Source: Gonatopus flavifemur | Taxonomy: Eukaryota > Arthropoda > Insecta > Hymenoptera > Dryinidae | DNA length: 64,000 nt | Assembly: GCA_018340375.1 (NCBI GenBank) | Contig: JAFFJZ010000003.1 | Span: 52,421,006-52,485,005 of the forward strand | Direction of reading: 5' to 3' | In this document: one piece after another, positions 10,526 through 21,130 of the stretch | Numbering within the stretch: the first letter of the stretch is position 1 | Layout: each line of letters starts with the position of its first letter | Notes under the pieces: generated by a model | What the model saw: the letters and a program-made list of their open reading frames with translations, nothing else | Told to the model about the DNA's origin: nothing | The model's database searches: none | Translations under genes and position numbers: made by a program

Positions 10526-13500
10526 GTGGCAGGATTGAAGAGGAAAGATAAAGAGTTTTGGGAATTTATGAAGAATTTTGATTTCATAAGTTTTGATGAA
10601 ACGTGGTTGCAGGGTAGGGAATGGTTAAATATATGTAATGAACTTCCAAAAGAGTATGTATGGAAAAATTTTGCGGCGAAAAAAGACAATAAAATGGGAA
10701 GAGCTCAAGGAGGCTGTACCATAGGAATAAAGAAACAGAGTTTAGATGAAAATTCAAGAGAATTAATAGTAAAAGAGGGAAGAGAAGGGATAGTATCAAC
10801 AGAAATGACAATAGGTGCAGAAAAAATGAAAATTTGGTCGATTTATAACAGAGAAGATTTAGGTAGGATAGTTGAAGATTTGAGGAGAGAAGATAATGGA
10901 GAGGTTAATTTGATAATTGGAGGTGATGTTAACATGAGGATAGAAGAGAATGGGTTACTGGATGAAAATATAGACAGTTGGGTCATAAGGAAAAGAATGA
11001 GTGAAGATAAAGTGAAAAGTAATCAAGGGCAGGTACTTATAGAACCAATAAGAGAGAAGGGTTGGTACCTTTTGAACGGTAGTGTAGAGGGAGATGGTGA
11101 AGGGGAATGGATATACGTAGGAGCTAGAGGAAATTCTGTGATAGATCTATGTATTGTAAATAAATTAGGTATTACTAAATTTAAGGACTTCAGGGTAGGG
11201 GAAAGAATTGATCCGGACCATTTACCTTCAGAATTAAGTTTGAGATTAGGCAACAAGACTGAAGAAATGGAGAAGGAAGGAAGAGACGTATTTATTAAAA
11301 TCAGATGGGACAATGAAGCAATAAAACTAAACGAGGAGAAAACTGATGAAATTGAAGAAATAAAGGAAGACACAATAGAAGGAAAATGGAATAAATTGAA
11401 AGAAACGGTTATTAATGCAATGGTAAAGGAGAATATAATTATAAAGAAAAAACTATTGGACATAAGTATTGGTGGGATAGAAGTTGCACGAGATGGAAAA
11501 GAAGAGTACAAAGGTCATATAAAAGCTGGAGAAGAGGTGAGATTTCAAAAGATTGTTTTATGGTGAAGAAAAAGGAAATGTTGCAACATTCGAAGGAAAA
11601 AGAAGAGGACTAAAAGAAACAAGGGGAAACAATATGGAAAAATCTCAAAAAGGAGGAGGATATCTGGAACTATTCAAATAGGAGAAGAAAGAAGAGGGAA
11701 AGAGTAAGAAATAAAATAACAAAAGAGGAATGGTTGATGCATTTCAAGAAACTGCTGGATGGTTCCATGGAGTACCCAGAGTTTGATATACGAAAAAGAG
11801 GAGAGGACAAACAAACTGAAGATATGGGAGTAGGACTGCTAGAAGAAGGAGAGATAATTCCGGCAATAAATAGGTTGAAAAGAAATAAAGCAGCTGGAGT
11901 AGATGGAATTCCTGGAGAAGCGTGGTTATACGGTGGAGCAGGAGTTAGAGCAAGATTAATAGATTTAATGGAGGAAATTTGGGAAAGTGGTACAATGCCG
12001 GCAGATTGGAAAACTAGTATTATTGTTCCACTGCATAAAAAGGGAAACTTGGAGGAGACGAAAAACTATCGGGGAATAGCTTTGCTCTGCACGGCGTATA
12101 AAATATATACGGAAATTTTAAGAGGAAGGCTAGAAAAAGAAATTGATAATAAGAAGCTTCTGCCGGAAAGTCAAGCGAGTTTCAGGAAAGGTCGATTCAC
12201 CATGGATAATATTTTCGCGTTGGATCATATGATAAATCGAAAAGGTAGAGAGGAGAAGTTGTTCACATTGTTTTTGGATCTACAGGCGGCGTTTGATACG
12301 GTGAACCGGCAGAAACTTTGGACACATTTGGAAAAAATAGGGATGAGCTCTTACCTGGTGGATAAATTAAGGAGGTTATATAGTGGATCGTGCACCAAAG
12401 TAAGAAGTGAAGAGGGACTTACAGAGGCATTTTGGACCATGAAAGGAGTAAAGCAAGGTTGCTGTTTGAGTCCAATTCTCTTCGGATTGTATATATCAGA
12501 TTTGGTTGATGCAATGAAGCAAAGGAATGTAGGAGGAGTAAGATTGCGCGAAGAGAGGGTCTGGTCGTTAGCTTATGCTGACGACATGGCGATAGTAGCC
12601 AGAAATCGAGAAGCCATGCTGGACATGATAAAAACTGTGAGGAGATTTTTAAAAGACAAGGAGTTGATAGTGAATGTCGCAAAAACAAAAATAATGATAT
12701 TCAACGAGAAGAAATCTAAGAAGAAACAAAAGAGGAAATGGAAATGGGAATCGAAGAGATAGAGGAAGTGAAGAAATTCAAGTATTTAGGATTCATTTTC
12801 AATAGGATGGGGAATCATGAATATCACACAAAGGAATTGAGGGTAAAAGGGAAAATAGCGGCGAATAAAACGTGGGGATTGGGAGAATGGATTTGCAAAT
12901 ACGACTACGTGAGCAGATGGAAGATGTTTATATATTTAGTTAGTAGCATTATGGCATATGGAGTTGAGTTATGGGGATGGGAAGAGAAGAAAGAATTAGA
13001 AAAGGTTTTGATGGATTATATAAGGGGGATTCTTAGATTAGACATAAGCACACCAAGATATATTATAACAAAAGAGTTAGGTATTGATAAATTGAGGGTT
13101 GAATGGGGAATTGGAGCGATAAAATTTGAGGAAAAAGTTGCAAGTATGGAAGAAAACAGGTGGGTGAAAATTTGTTGGAAGGAAAAAGAAAAAAGAGGGA
13201 AGGAGGATAGGTATAGTACAGAAAAGGAAAAATGTTTCAATAGAATAGGGTTAAGTAAAAAGGAGGTAGATAGGAAAAGACTGTTAGGATTAGACATAAA
13301 ACATATATTTAGGAATAGAGAAAGAGATTTGAAAAAGCGGGAAGAGGAACATATGATAGAGAATAGTAAATACAACAAAAGATACAAGAGATTAAAACAG
13401 CTTGATGGACCAAGATATTTATGGAAGAAGAATATAGGAAAGGAAGGATTGGGGGAAGGAATTAGAGCTTTATGTAAGTTAAGGTGTGGAAATTTAGAGG

Positions 13501-13730
13501 AAGGAAATAAATATTGGAATCCTGAGGAGAAAAAAGACTGTGTATTTTGTAAAAAAGAGACTGAAACTTTGGAACATTTAGTATTATGTGAAGATGCGAA
13601 GTATGTTTTTGAAAGTTTAGAGAAATATGATACGAATTGGCTAACAGATGATAATTTAAACGATGAGAAATCAAAGATATTAGTGAAATTATGGAAGGAA
13701 AAAGAGAAGAAGCAAAGAAATAGAAACTAG
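10526..13730 (+). pseudogene. LINE endonuclease-reverse transcriptase, frameshifted
   Basis: The endonuclease (10526-11566) shows DETWL, GGDVNMRI and DPDHLPSEL, corresponding to the catalytic Glu, Asp/Asn and His of APE-like nucleases. The reverse transcriptase (11734-12762, another frame) has NKAAGVDGIPGEAW, FLDLQAAFDTVN, GVKQGCCLSPILFGLYISDL and the YADD box near 12573-12584. The C-terminal part (12738-13730, third frame) ends with CVFCKKETETLEHLVLC, a CCHC knuckle. Thus at least two frameshifts, with additional stops between 11566 and 11734. The enzyme would nick target DNA and copy its own RNA there. Confidence 0.88.
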
Positions 13731-14394
13731 ATAGTTATAATTAGAGGTAAGATATGATATGTGATAGTAGATAAGAGTTAAGATAGAGGTAGGAATTTTA
13801 AATAAATTAATTGCGGTGTGTAAACGAATTGAATATTTAATATATTTATTAGGAATCGGAATGTTAAAAGACTGGCATGGCTGTGAAAGAAAGTAGTATA
13901 AGCAATTAGGGTAGGATATAAAAGTATTGTTTTATATATGAATGAGGTAAAAAAATGGGTGAAGAAAAATAGAATAAATATTGAGCAGATTAATAGGTGT
14001 TAGGTAAGAATGGTGGATAAGTTTAAGCTAAATAGAGAAAGTAATGTAGAAATGAATGGGTTATGAATGGGTTGTGAGTATATTAAGGAAAAGAATGTAA
14101 ACCAAGTCCACTTCTGTGCACATAAGCTGGAGTTAAATAAAATATATATATAATCACAGTCGAAGTTCACTTCAGTGAAGCTCGTTTGACTGTGCTATTC
14201 GTATACGAATTATTCGAAAATTTCTAATCACAAAGATTCGATCTCGAGTTGTCGAAGGTAGAAAATCTGGGTTAAAAATTTTGTAGGATCTCATTCAATT
14301 CCCACTCATTCGGGTTTTTTCCATTAGAGATCAACAAAATTCAACGAAATGTAGCAAAATTTCGGTGGAATTCAGTGATAGTCCGGGAGCAGAG

Positions 14395-14765
14395 CATACA
14401 GATATAAGACTAGAAGAGGCATGCTGGGGCTGATCGCGTCATCGCAATGAACAGAGAGAAGAGATATGAGGGTGCCACAGTGTCAATGTCTTTCATTCAT
14501 TACGTATCGAATAAAAGAGAGTGACACGCTTGCACCTTTCATCTCTTCTCTCTGTTTATTTCAATAACGTTTCCACTTATGTGAAATCTCCATACTTGCC
14601 TCCTCTAGTCTAATAGCTTCGTTCGTTCAAGGGTGTTCTAAGTTGCTCCAACGTGCTCCAGATATTTGTGATTGGCTCTTCTAGTTATAAACATGAATTG
14701 ATTGGTTTGGTGCAAGTTGGGGCAACTTAGAACACCTTAGAACGAACGAAGCTTATATCTCTATG
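14395..14765. mobile_element. MITE with CATACAGATATAAGA ends, copy 1
   Basis: Ends CATACAGATATAAGA and ..TATATCTCTATG, flanked by 8-bp GAGCAGAG (14387-14394, 14766-14773). A second MITE interrupts its right end (about 14611-14752). The same element occurs at 45750-45972 with its own 8-bp duplication. Confidence 0.85.
14611..14752. mobile_element. Hairpin MITE (AGCTTCGTTCGTTC ends)
   Basis: Ends AGCTTCGTTCGTTC and GAACGAACGAAGCT with inner inverted match GGTGTTCTAAGTTGC. Sits inside the right end of the MITE at 14395. Confidence 0.75.
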
Positions 14766-15126
14766 GAGCAGAGTTACCAAACAAAATCCTCAGACTCGAA
14801 TGATTGGTCATTTCTTGTACAACCAGCCTATCATATTCCCAATTCCGAAAGAAATACCCAATGAACCAAGAACTTGGAGATTCTTCCCCTCAACGACAGT
14901 GCCCATCTGGCAGCTCTGCTATATCCATGAGACTGAATACATTTCTGTAAAATCGTTAACTCTCATTGAAATTCGCTGGATTGCATATTGCACTAAAAAA
15001 AACTCTTGAGTTGCAGTAACTAAAACCCACATGAAATAAAAAATTTGGGTTGCTTGAACTGAAATACTGTGTACTATAACAAACACTCCCAGTTATAGAA
15101 ATTAATATTTTGTTGAGAACTAAACT

Positions 15127-15378
15127 ACACTCTACACTCTAAAAAATTTCCACTGGAAACTTCCAGTATTTCACTGCAAGTTATCAACCAGTACATTGGA
15201 CTGAAAATTTCTGTACATTTGCTGGAATATTTTCGCACAATCATTAAAATTTCATTGCAAACAATGGAATTTTACAGCACAAAGTCCATAAAATTGGAGT
15301 GAATATACTGGGAAAAGAGTTTACTGGAACTTTCCAGTACCAAGGCGCGGTAAATTTCCAGTTTTTTTCACAGTGTAC
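15127..15378. mobile_element. MITE with ACACTSTRAAAAA ends
   Basis: Imperfect inverted ends (ACACTCTAAAAAATTTCC at left; complement of ACACTGTGAAAAAAACTGG at right), with several inner copies of ACTGGAAA/TTTCCAGT. No duplication is read with certainty. Confidence 0.55.
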
Positions 15379-15649
15379 AATTTTTTATTTGGGGTCATAT
15401 TCGACTAAATTTTTAGTCACGATGACTAACCATTTTTTCCAGTGTGTATGTAACTTTATTGAATTCCACTAAACGTTGGGCCTTCAATACACCGAATCGT
15501 TTTTGTACCGAATGCTCATTATACCGAAAATTCATGTACCAAACGCTGATAGACCGAAGAATTATTTATTATGCCGAATGTATCTGATTGAATGATGACT
15601 GCAATCTCTTGTGGATTATATAAGAATGAAGAATCTGATTGCTTCCGAC

Positions 15650-15913
15650 CACGAAGTAAGAAAAGGAGACTCATCTCCGTAAAACTGAAGCGGCGCATTT
15701 TTTTGGAAAGTATTGCAAGTCAAATCTCGTCACTCGTGGCGCTGTTGTTCCCAGTAACCCTACGAAAATATATAATGTATATTTTCGTAGGGTTACTGGG
15801 AACAACAGCGCCACGAGTGGCGAGATTTGACTTGCAATACTTCCCAAAAAAATGTGTGCCACTTTTTCGATTCAATTCCATAAGAGATTCGTCTCCTTTT
15901 ATCTTACTTCGTG
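15650..15913. mobile_element. Near-perfect palindromic MITE (CACGAAGTAAGA ends)
   Basis: An inverted repeat almost throughout its 264 bp, centred near 15777 (CGAAAATATATAATGTATATTTTCG). 8-bp duplication CTTCCGAC on both sides (15642-15649, 15914-15921). A related sequence at about 45595-45660 lacks the insert and shows the uninterrupted site. Frames read in it are shadows of the palindrome. Confidence 0.92.
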
Positions 15914-15949
15914 CTTCCGACATAACGAACTTTCGATCTATCGGCGTTA

Positions 15950-16573
15950 TGGTCTAGACACACAAGCTACGTAAACGTGAACGTAAGAAACGGAAAGATG
16001 CGCAGAAACTGTATACAAGATCTGCGCATCCTTCCGTTCGTTACGTTCACGGGTCGGTGCCGAATCAACGAAAAACCAAATCAACGAAAAAAAATTTATT
16101 AGCAGTATGAAGTTGTCATTTTGTTGCAGTATGAAATGAAATTAGTCATAGATCATTGATTGAATTCAACGAAAATTGTTTATGTTAACCTATTCACTGC
16201 ACCCGTTTATTACAGTAGACACGTAATTCATCATTCTAATAAAATTATTAATGATCTTCCTAATCGATCGGTACAATCAAACTGTTTCAAACGTCTGTAG
16301 AGAACGAAAATCGGTTTGTTGTTATCATAAACATAACCATACCATAATCATAAACATAACAAAGGGAAATTAAGTTTACCGTGGGGTTGTGTTAGCAAAT
16401 CAATGTTTTTTACTTTTCGTTTAATTTAATCAATGATCTATGACTAATTTCATTTCATACTGCAACAAAATGACAACTTCATACTGCTAGTAAATTTTTT
16501 TTCGTTGATTTGGTTTTGTGTTGATTTGGCACCGACCCACGTTCACGTTTACGTAGCTTGTGTGTCTAGACCA
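15950..16573. mobile_element. MITE with TGGTCTAGACACACAAGC ends
   Basis: Ends TGGTCTAGACACACAAGCTA and complement; 3-bp TTA duplication (15947-15949, 16574-16576) suggests a PIF/Harbinger-like element. A second palindromic element (16051-16538) sits inside it near its left part. Confidence 0.85.
16051..16538. mobile_element. Nested palindromic MITE (GGGTCGGTGCCGAATCAACG ends)
   Basis: Ends GGGTCGGTGCC... and ...GGCACCGACCC with ~100-bp arms holding CAACGAAAA words and GCAGTATGAAGTTGTCATTT; the centre is unpaired. Flanked by AC on the right and CAC on the left, so the duplication is short or unclear. Confidence 0.8.
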
Positions 16574-16593
16574 TTAGGAATACCACTAAACAT

Positions 16594-16787
16594 CAGGGTT
16601 GGCACGTAATATACTTCTAAGTATTTTACATAGTTTACGACACGTAAGAAACCGAGTATCCTACGCATAAAACCAACCCCTTGCCTTCGGGGGGACAGGA
16701 GGGTTCAGGTATCTTACATATATTACGTGTCAGAAACCAAGTATGATACATAAGAAATTGAAAAATCACGTAATAAACCCAACCCTG
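16594..16787. mobile_element. hAT-type MITE (CAGGGTTGG ends)
   Basis: Ends CAGGGTTGG and CCAACCCTG, flanked by 8-bp CTAAACAT (16586-16593, 16788-16795). Contains repeated CACGTAATA/TATTACGTG. Confidence 0.92.
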
Positions 16788-16804
16788 CTAAACATTGATG
16801 TGTT

Positions 16805-17010
16805 AAAGCAGGGATCAGTTGGAGAAATTGCTAACGATATATGAAAACCATGATCCACTTTCTGATTGGTGGTATCACGTATTCCGTTGATTTTCCCATG
16901 TTAATTGACTCAGAAGAGAATTTCAACCAATCATATAAGTTACTTCAAAAGAAAAAAACGTGATACGGACCATGACTTCAACATTCCGTTAGCAATCTCT
17001 GCAGTTCATC
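16805..17010. mobile_element. MITE, AGATTGCTAACG family, copy 1
   Basis: Inverted ends GAGAAATTGCTAACG / CGTTAGCAATCTCTGCAG with inner TCTGATTGG..TATCACGT and ACGTGATA. Two tandem relatives lie at 30803-31207. Confidence 0.75.
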
Positions 17011-17049
17011 TTTGTTCAAAGTGAAGAGAACCCCACAGAAATATGGAAA

Positions 17050-17185
17050 TATAAGGGTGCCGTCCCACAGAGCGGAAAAGCGCAACGTGGAACGCATGAG
17101 ATTGGTTGATTCCTAGGTATTTTCGAATAAAACTAGGAATCAACCAATCTCATGCCTTCCGCATTACGTTCTTCCGTAATTTTTC
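17050..17185. mobile_element. Hairpin MITE around CATGAGATTGGTTGATTCCTA
   Basis: Arms GCATGAGATTGGTTGATTCC and complement around a short AT-rich loop, with outer GGAACG/CGTTC pairing. No duplication read with certainty. Confidence 0.6.
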
Positions 17186-17880
17186 ATATTAATAATCGAT
17201 ATATCAGATATTAGCCATTAAAAATGTTGAATGTTAATCCAAAAATGTTTTCTATCTGAAATAATGAAACATATCAAAACAAAATTTGAATTTCAATATC
17301 ATTCCATCATATACAGTGAAATTTCTTTCGTGTATCACAGCCACTGAGAATCAGATAAATAGTGGTTTCCACAACTCTTGATACTATGCACATATATTAA
17401 ATCATCTTCAAAATTTAATCTTCTCTAGTAGGAATTTGATCAGATGTTCTTTGGCTTAGGTCAACTGTACTGAGACAAAGGATTCATTTGAATATTTAAC
17501 AGCTAGGAAATTCAGTCACTTTGCATAAAAATTAAGTTGAACTGAATCAATTTTCTTTGTCACCGCTAACTTTTTTGTTACCCTTGGATAAATTGTTACA
17601 TTCATACTTCAGACGACTAGATTTTTTATTCATGCCAGCTGGAATTTAGCTAGAACCAAGACAACTATATGGTAATTACCGCAGCTTATTAACTTTTCCA
17701 CAGTGTCAAGATGTGGGAACAGTTATTGATAATCGAAGAATGATTTTCATTTGAGTGCAATAATTCATAAGATACCTTAGATTACTGAAACTGGATATTC
17801 TAAAATATTTCATGCACATTCATGAGAATTAATTATCTGGAAGCATCTTCTCAAAATATGCCAATTAAATTCAGAGAATG
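17186..17880. other. AT-rich, nothing recognised
   Basis: No gene, terminal repeat or tandem structure is seen. It is probably the original interior of the hAT-type element. Its right end (17905-18005) has repeated ATTCGATTCG words. Confidence 0.5.
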
Positions 17881-18023
17881 CCTCCTGAACATTTTTTGCG
17901 CTGGAATTCGATTCGATTCGATATTGACGCTCCAAATTCGATTCGATTCGGATTCGAGATAATGACGAGAAATTCGATTCGATTCGAGGGTTAAAAAACA
18001 CGATTCGCACACCTCTAATCCAA

Positions 18024-18060
18024 ACATATATGATCCATGTATGACCCATATATGATTTAT
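18024..18060. repeat. CATATATG array, part right of the hAT-type element
   Basis: Continues the array at 1041-1110 after the nested element; further copies lie at 18424-18460 and 19960-20100. Confidence 0.65.
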
Positions 18061-18084
18061 TTCCATGTATTGAGGGGTATACAA

Positions 18085-18165
18085 AAAATCTCTCCTACGA
18101 GAATTGAACGCGGTTCGTTGGGACCGGACTCCATCCCCCTTTCACTGGAGCCATAGCCGGTCGCT
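18085..18165 (-). mobile_element. tRNA-like SINE module (minus strand)
   Basis: On the minus strand an A-box-like TGGCTCCAGTGAA is followed ~45 bp later by a B-box-like GCGTTCAATTC and then TTTTTT, a pol III stop. The spacing fits a tRNA-derived promoter. It does not fold into a full tRNA by eye. Confidence 0.5.
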
Positions 18166-18230
18166 TGAAAGAAGCGACTTCTCTCACGTATATGAACTCC
18201 CGCTTATTCTTGAAAACCATATATGGCTGA

Positions 18231-18391
18231 GGCTGGCCTCCCATGGACCGGAATTCGTTCCGGCGGAATGAAAATTGAACCAATGCACAATTTTTTATAG
18301 ATTTCTGATAGAACGCTCTAAAAGAAATTGTGAAAGCGATTGGTTCAAAGTCATTCCGCCGGAACGAATTCCGGTCCATGGGAGGCCAGCC
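18231..18391. mobile_element. Palindromic MITE (GGCTGGCCTCCCATGGACCGG-type ends)
   Basis: Long inverted ends around GACCGGAATTCGTTCCGGCG; related to the MITE at 9166. Flanking triplets are TGA and TCA, so the duplication is not clean. Confidence 0.8.
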
Positions 18392-18394
18392 TCA

Positions 18395-18863
18395 TACATG
18401 AACTCCGAATTGGTAGATCAACAATTGTGGATCACATATAAAACATATATGAGTTATTGCAGGTCAGATTCACAATGAGTTCCTCAATATTTTTAGAAGA
18501 ATTATTTTTGAATTCTTCGTTGAAAAATATGAGATACTTGTCAAATTTGTTTGTTTGCTCTTTTTTATTTTATTGTGTTCACCGGTTTACAATGTGTCAG
18601 AACCTTTAGTTTGGACAAATCCAGTTCTCTTCAAATGCGTGTATCTCGAAAAGGTCTCAACACACAGAATTACTAATAAGGCATAAAAGTTGGGATTTTT
18701 TCTGAACTTTTCAAGGATTCGTAGGAAATTTTTTTTCCAATTTGTGTCTAGTGGAATTCCTAAGATGGAAGTAAAAATGGTAGTTTATTCGAATTTGGAC
18801 ATTTTCAGCCCTTCGAGATCACCAGGAGTCCAAAAGACTCTAGGGGGAGCCTGTGGTTCCGTA
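18395..18863. other. No gene recognised
   Basis: Contains a CATATATG copy near 18440 and otherwise unassigned AT-rich sequence. Confidence 0.5.
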
Positions 18864-19018
18864 CCCTGACGAAAATTTTTGTCATAATTTCTCATAATTT
18901 CTCATTGTCCCAATTCATGGAGAAAATATGAGGAATTCTATTGTTCTTTCTCATATTTTCTCCATGAATTGGGACAATGAGAAATTATGAGAAATTATGA
19001 CAAAAATTTTCGTCAGGG
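18864..19018. mobile_element. Perfect-hairpin MITE (CCCTGACGAAAATTTTTGTC ends)
   Basis: 155 bp, nearly all in two arms around a ~15-bp loop; TA on each side (18862-18863, 19019-19020). The CCC-start and 2-bp target resemble the elements at 4516 and 5756. Confidence 0.92.
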
Positions 19019-19020
19019 TA

Positions 19021-19959
19021 ACTTACAGTGCTTGTCGTGAATTTTGATTTGTGCTGCCTTCTGTTATTGTCAAAGACACCGAGATGTGAATTTTGCCGAG
19101 AAATCTGCAACAATATTTGAAAGACTGCGTGAATGACATCTGTTGCTTTGGTTTGGGGTCCGAAAGACCCTGTGTAACCTTTACGTAAGGACTTTGAAGT
19201 GTGACCTCAACGAGTTAATTTTTTTATTTAACAAACACGATCGATCTATGGTGCATAGCAATACTTTTGGTTCAGTTCTGAAAATGGTAATTTTCTACGA
19301 CATTCAAGAAATATAAATAAAACAAGACAAAAAAGATAACTCAATAACTTGAAATCACACATCAATCCGTCCATGATATGTCTCGTATCTATACTGCATT
19401 ACAAATCTTGAATAATCAAGCACGCGGAGTTCTCAGGCCGCCCTTATTTTGTCTAGATCTCTCGAATGCCGTGGAGTAACATTTTCGAAAACGAAACGAA
19501 AATTATCGTTATGTTCCAGAAATTAGTTTTGCTTGTGGAATTTGAAAATCAAATGTATTCGAATTTGAATAAAATACTCTTTTCACTTCCATCGTCGAAT
19601 TACGGCAAAATACGTCCTTGGAAAGAAATTTTCTCTTGACTTTGTGAAAAGTTGAGGCAAAATCCTAAGTTCCATGCCTTGGTAATAATTTTTTGTATGA
19701 AAGCTTTCCAAGATACAGGCATTTGAAAAAAAGTGGGTTTTAGAAACCAAGAACTTCGACATATGTTGTAAACCTGAAATCATAATAGAATAAGAAAAAA
19801 AGAAACAAATGATACGTATCTCACATTTTTCAACAGAGAATTCGGGATAACCATTCCAAAAATATTTACGAACTCTTGGAAAATCCGATATGAAATGATC
19901 CATACATAGCAAATAATTATACCAAATATGAATTATATATGTTTTTGACCGTTTCCTGT
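19021..19959. other. No gene recognised
   Basis: Unassigned AT-rich sequence up to the next CATATATG array (19960-20100). No repeat ends are seen. Confidence 0.5.
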
Positions 19960-20112
19960 AAACATATATGTTGCGCGCGGTACCATATATGCTTTACATG
20001 TACCACTGATGAGGCTTCGGCCACATATATGGGGCATATATGGGTCATATATGTGTCATATATGTTTTGTGGGAATCATATATGGGTCATATATGATTCA
20101 TTTCCACTAGGG

Positions 20113-21075
20113 AATTCTACAATGACTTGAAAAAGCATTACATTCGATCGAAAAAGGAATCCGGAAAGGGTTAGATTCTTCTGACATCTGCGAGCTGTAT
20201 ACCATCTTCACAAGTGTTTTTTTGATCACTTTTGGTATTCTGGGAAAATTCTTTTCGACGATCTGGAATTTTTTTCGAATTCTTTTAGAACCCTTGACGC
20301 TATCTGGGTATATAATTTTATTTCTTGAGCTGATCTGGCAATATTAAATCATTGTTGTGAAGGAAAAGATCGTTATAATGACTATCTGTTTCGTTATCAC
20401 AAATATCCGTTTAGTTTTCACAACGATACATGTACTTTCATATTTTAGATTGTTACAAAAACTCGACAGTATAATTATGAGAATAATGATTTTTTCCCGT
20501 GCATTTCCATTTTCCACAGTGCAAAGTGATCCTAAAACTATCACTAATTTAAAGCATGAAAGTTTATTTGTGGAAAAGAGAGTACATACACAAAAAATGA
20601 GAGTAATAATTTGAATATTTCCACATTGAATTGTAGAAAAAAAACACGTTTGTTTGTTTTGTTTTTAGCAAAAAAACCACTTGGTTTAAGACAAGCAACC
20701 CTGCTTCAAAGATATTCTTTATGATTCTAGTTTCAAATCGTGCCTGATAAAATTGCAAATTGAGTAGAAAATTAATATTGAAACACTGAAAATAAGAATT
20801 TGAATAAAAATTTTCTAGTTCATCACTTCATGTAGTCACAATTTCACAAATAATACATGAACGATGAAATTTTGAATTTTTAAGAAAATACTTCTGAAAT
20901 GATTCTGGTTTTCAAACAACATTACATGAATTATCTCGATATTTGTTACCATACGCTTGAATTTCACCAAGACGACTGCTCACTTCAGTTTGAAATATTT
21001 ATATTACTCACGTTTATTAAATCTCCATAAAAATTAGATTCAATCTTTATTGTAAATAATTCACAGATTCAACAA
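20113..21075. other. Intergenic between repeat nest and DUS3L 3' end
   Basis: AT-rich, no gene, no repeat ends recognised. It borders the polyadenylation side of the minus-strand DUS3L gene. Confidence 0.55.
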
Positions 21076-21081
21076 TTTATT
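21076..21081 (-). promoter_or_regulatory. Polyadenylation signal AATAAA of DUS3L
   Basis: AATAAA on the minus strand, about 50 bp after the DUS3L stop codon. Confidence 0.6.
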
Positions 21082-21130
21082 TGCACTATTCAACAAAATT
21101 GCTCCTAGCAAATAGCATTTATTGATATCA

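Larger units (their letters stand above)
9059..14148 (+). mobile_element. LINE (non-LTR retrotransposon), near full length
   Basis: A 14-bp duplication TATAATCACAGTCG flanks it (9045-9058, 14149-14162). Within: a 5' non-coding part, an ORF1-like basic region, an APE-type endonuclease, a reverse transcriptase and a C-terminal CCHC. The 3' end has no poly-A but a short TA-rich tail (AAATAAAATATATATA). A 151-bp MITE lies in the 5' part. Stops and frameshifts make it inactive. I cannot place the clade with confidence. Confidence 0.9.
1203..14199 (+). mobile_element. DIRS-type tyrosine-recombinase retrotransposon, degenerate
   Basis: The order is gag-like frame, reverse transcriptase, RNase H, DIRS-type domain, tyrosine recombinase, with inverted terminal repeats (1203-1355 and 8868-9058 plus 14163-14199) and an internal complementary region at 8696-8807. 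That region joins the complements of the outer right and left ends, as expected for DIRS1-like elements that pass through a circular intermediate. Both ends carry the trinucleotide ATT and there is no target-site duplication, as known for this order. The native length is about 5 kb; the rest is nested insertions. Every frame carries stops or insertions, so this copy is dead. Confidence 0.85.
1124..18017. mobile_element. hAT-type non-autonomous element swollen by nested insertions
   Basis: The ends are inverted: TACAAGTGTGCGAATCG at 1124 and, in reverse complement, TAGAGGTGTGCGAATCG ending at 18017. Both are followed inwards by GATTCGATTCG-type repeats. An 8-bp direct repeat ATCCAAAC sits immediately outside each end (1116-1123 and 18018-18025), the hallmark of hAT integration. 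No transposase belonging to this layer is visible, so it was a non-autonomous element. The DIRS retrotransposon sits ~80 bp inside its left end, and many MITEs fill the right part, giving a total span of 16.9 kb. The target was the CATATATG array. Confidence 0.8.
1027..20112. mobile_element. Possible outermost element with CCCTAGTGGAAATG ends
   Basis: A perfect 14-bp inverted repeat, CCCTAGTGGAAATG, lies at 1027-1040 and in reverse complement at 20099-20112. Each copy is followed inwards by arrays of CATATATG. An imperfect match (CATTGT..AGAA) continues outwards, so the true end may be a little further out. I see no target-site duplication and no coding capacity belonging to this layer. The interior is taken up by later insertions, mainly the hAT-type element at 1124-18017. 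It could instead be two separate inverted copies of a short repeat that happen to flank the nest. Confidence 0.4.

Noticed and set aside
10181..11511. Ser/Pro/Phe-rich minus-strand frames
   Set aside because: Antisense of the Lys/Glu-rich LINE frames.
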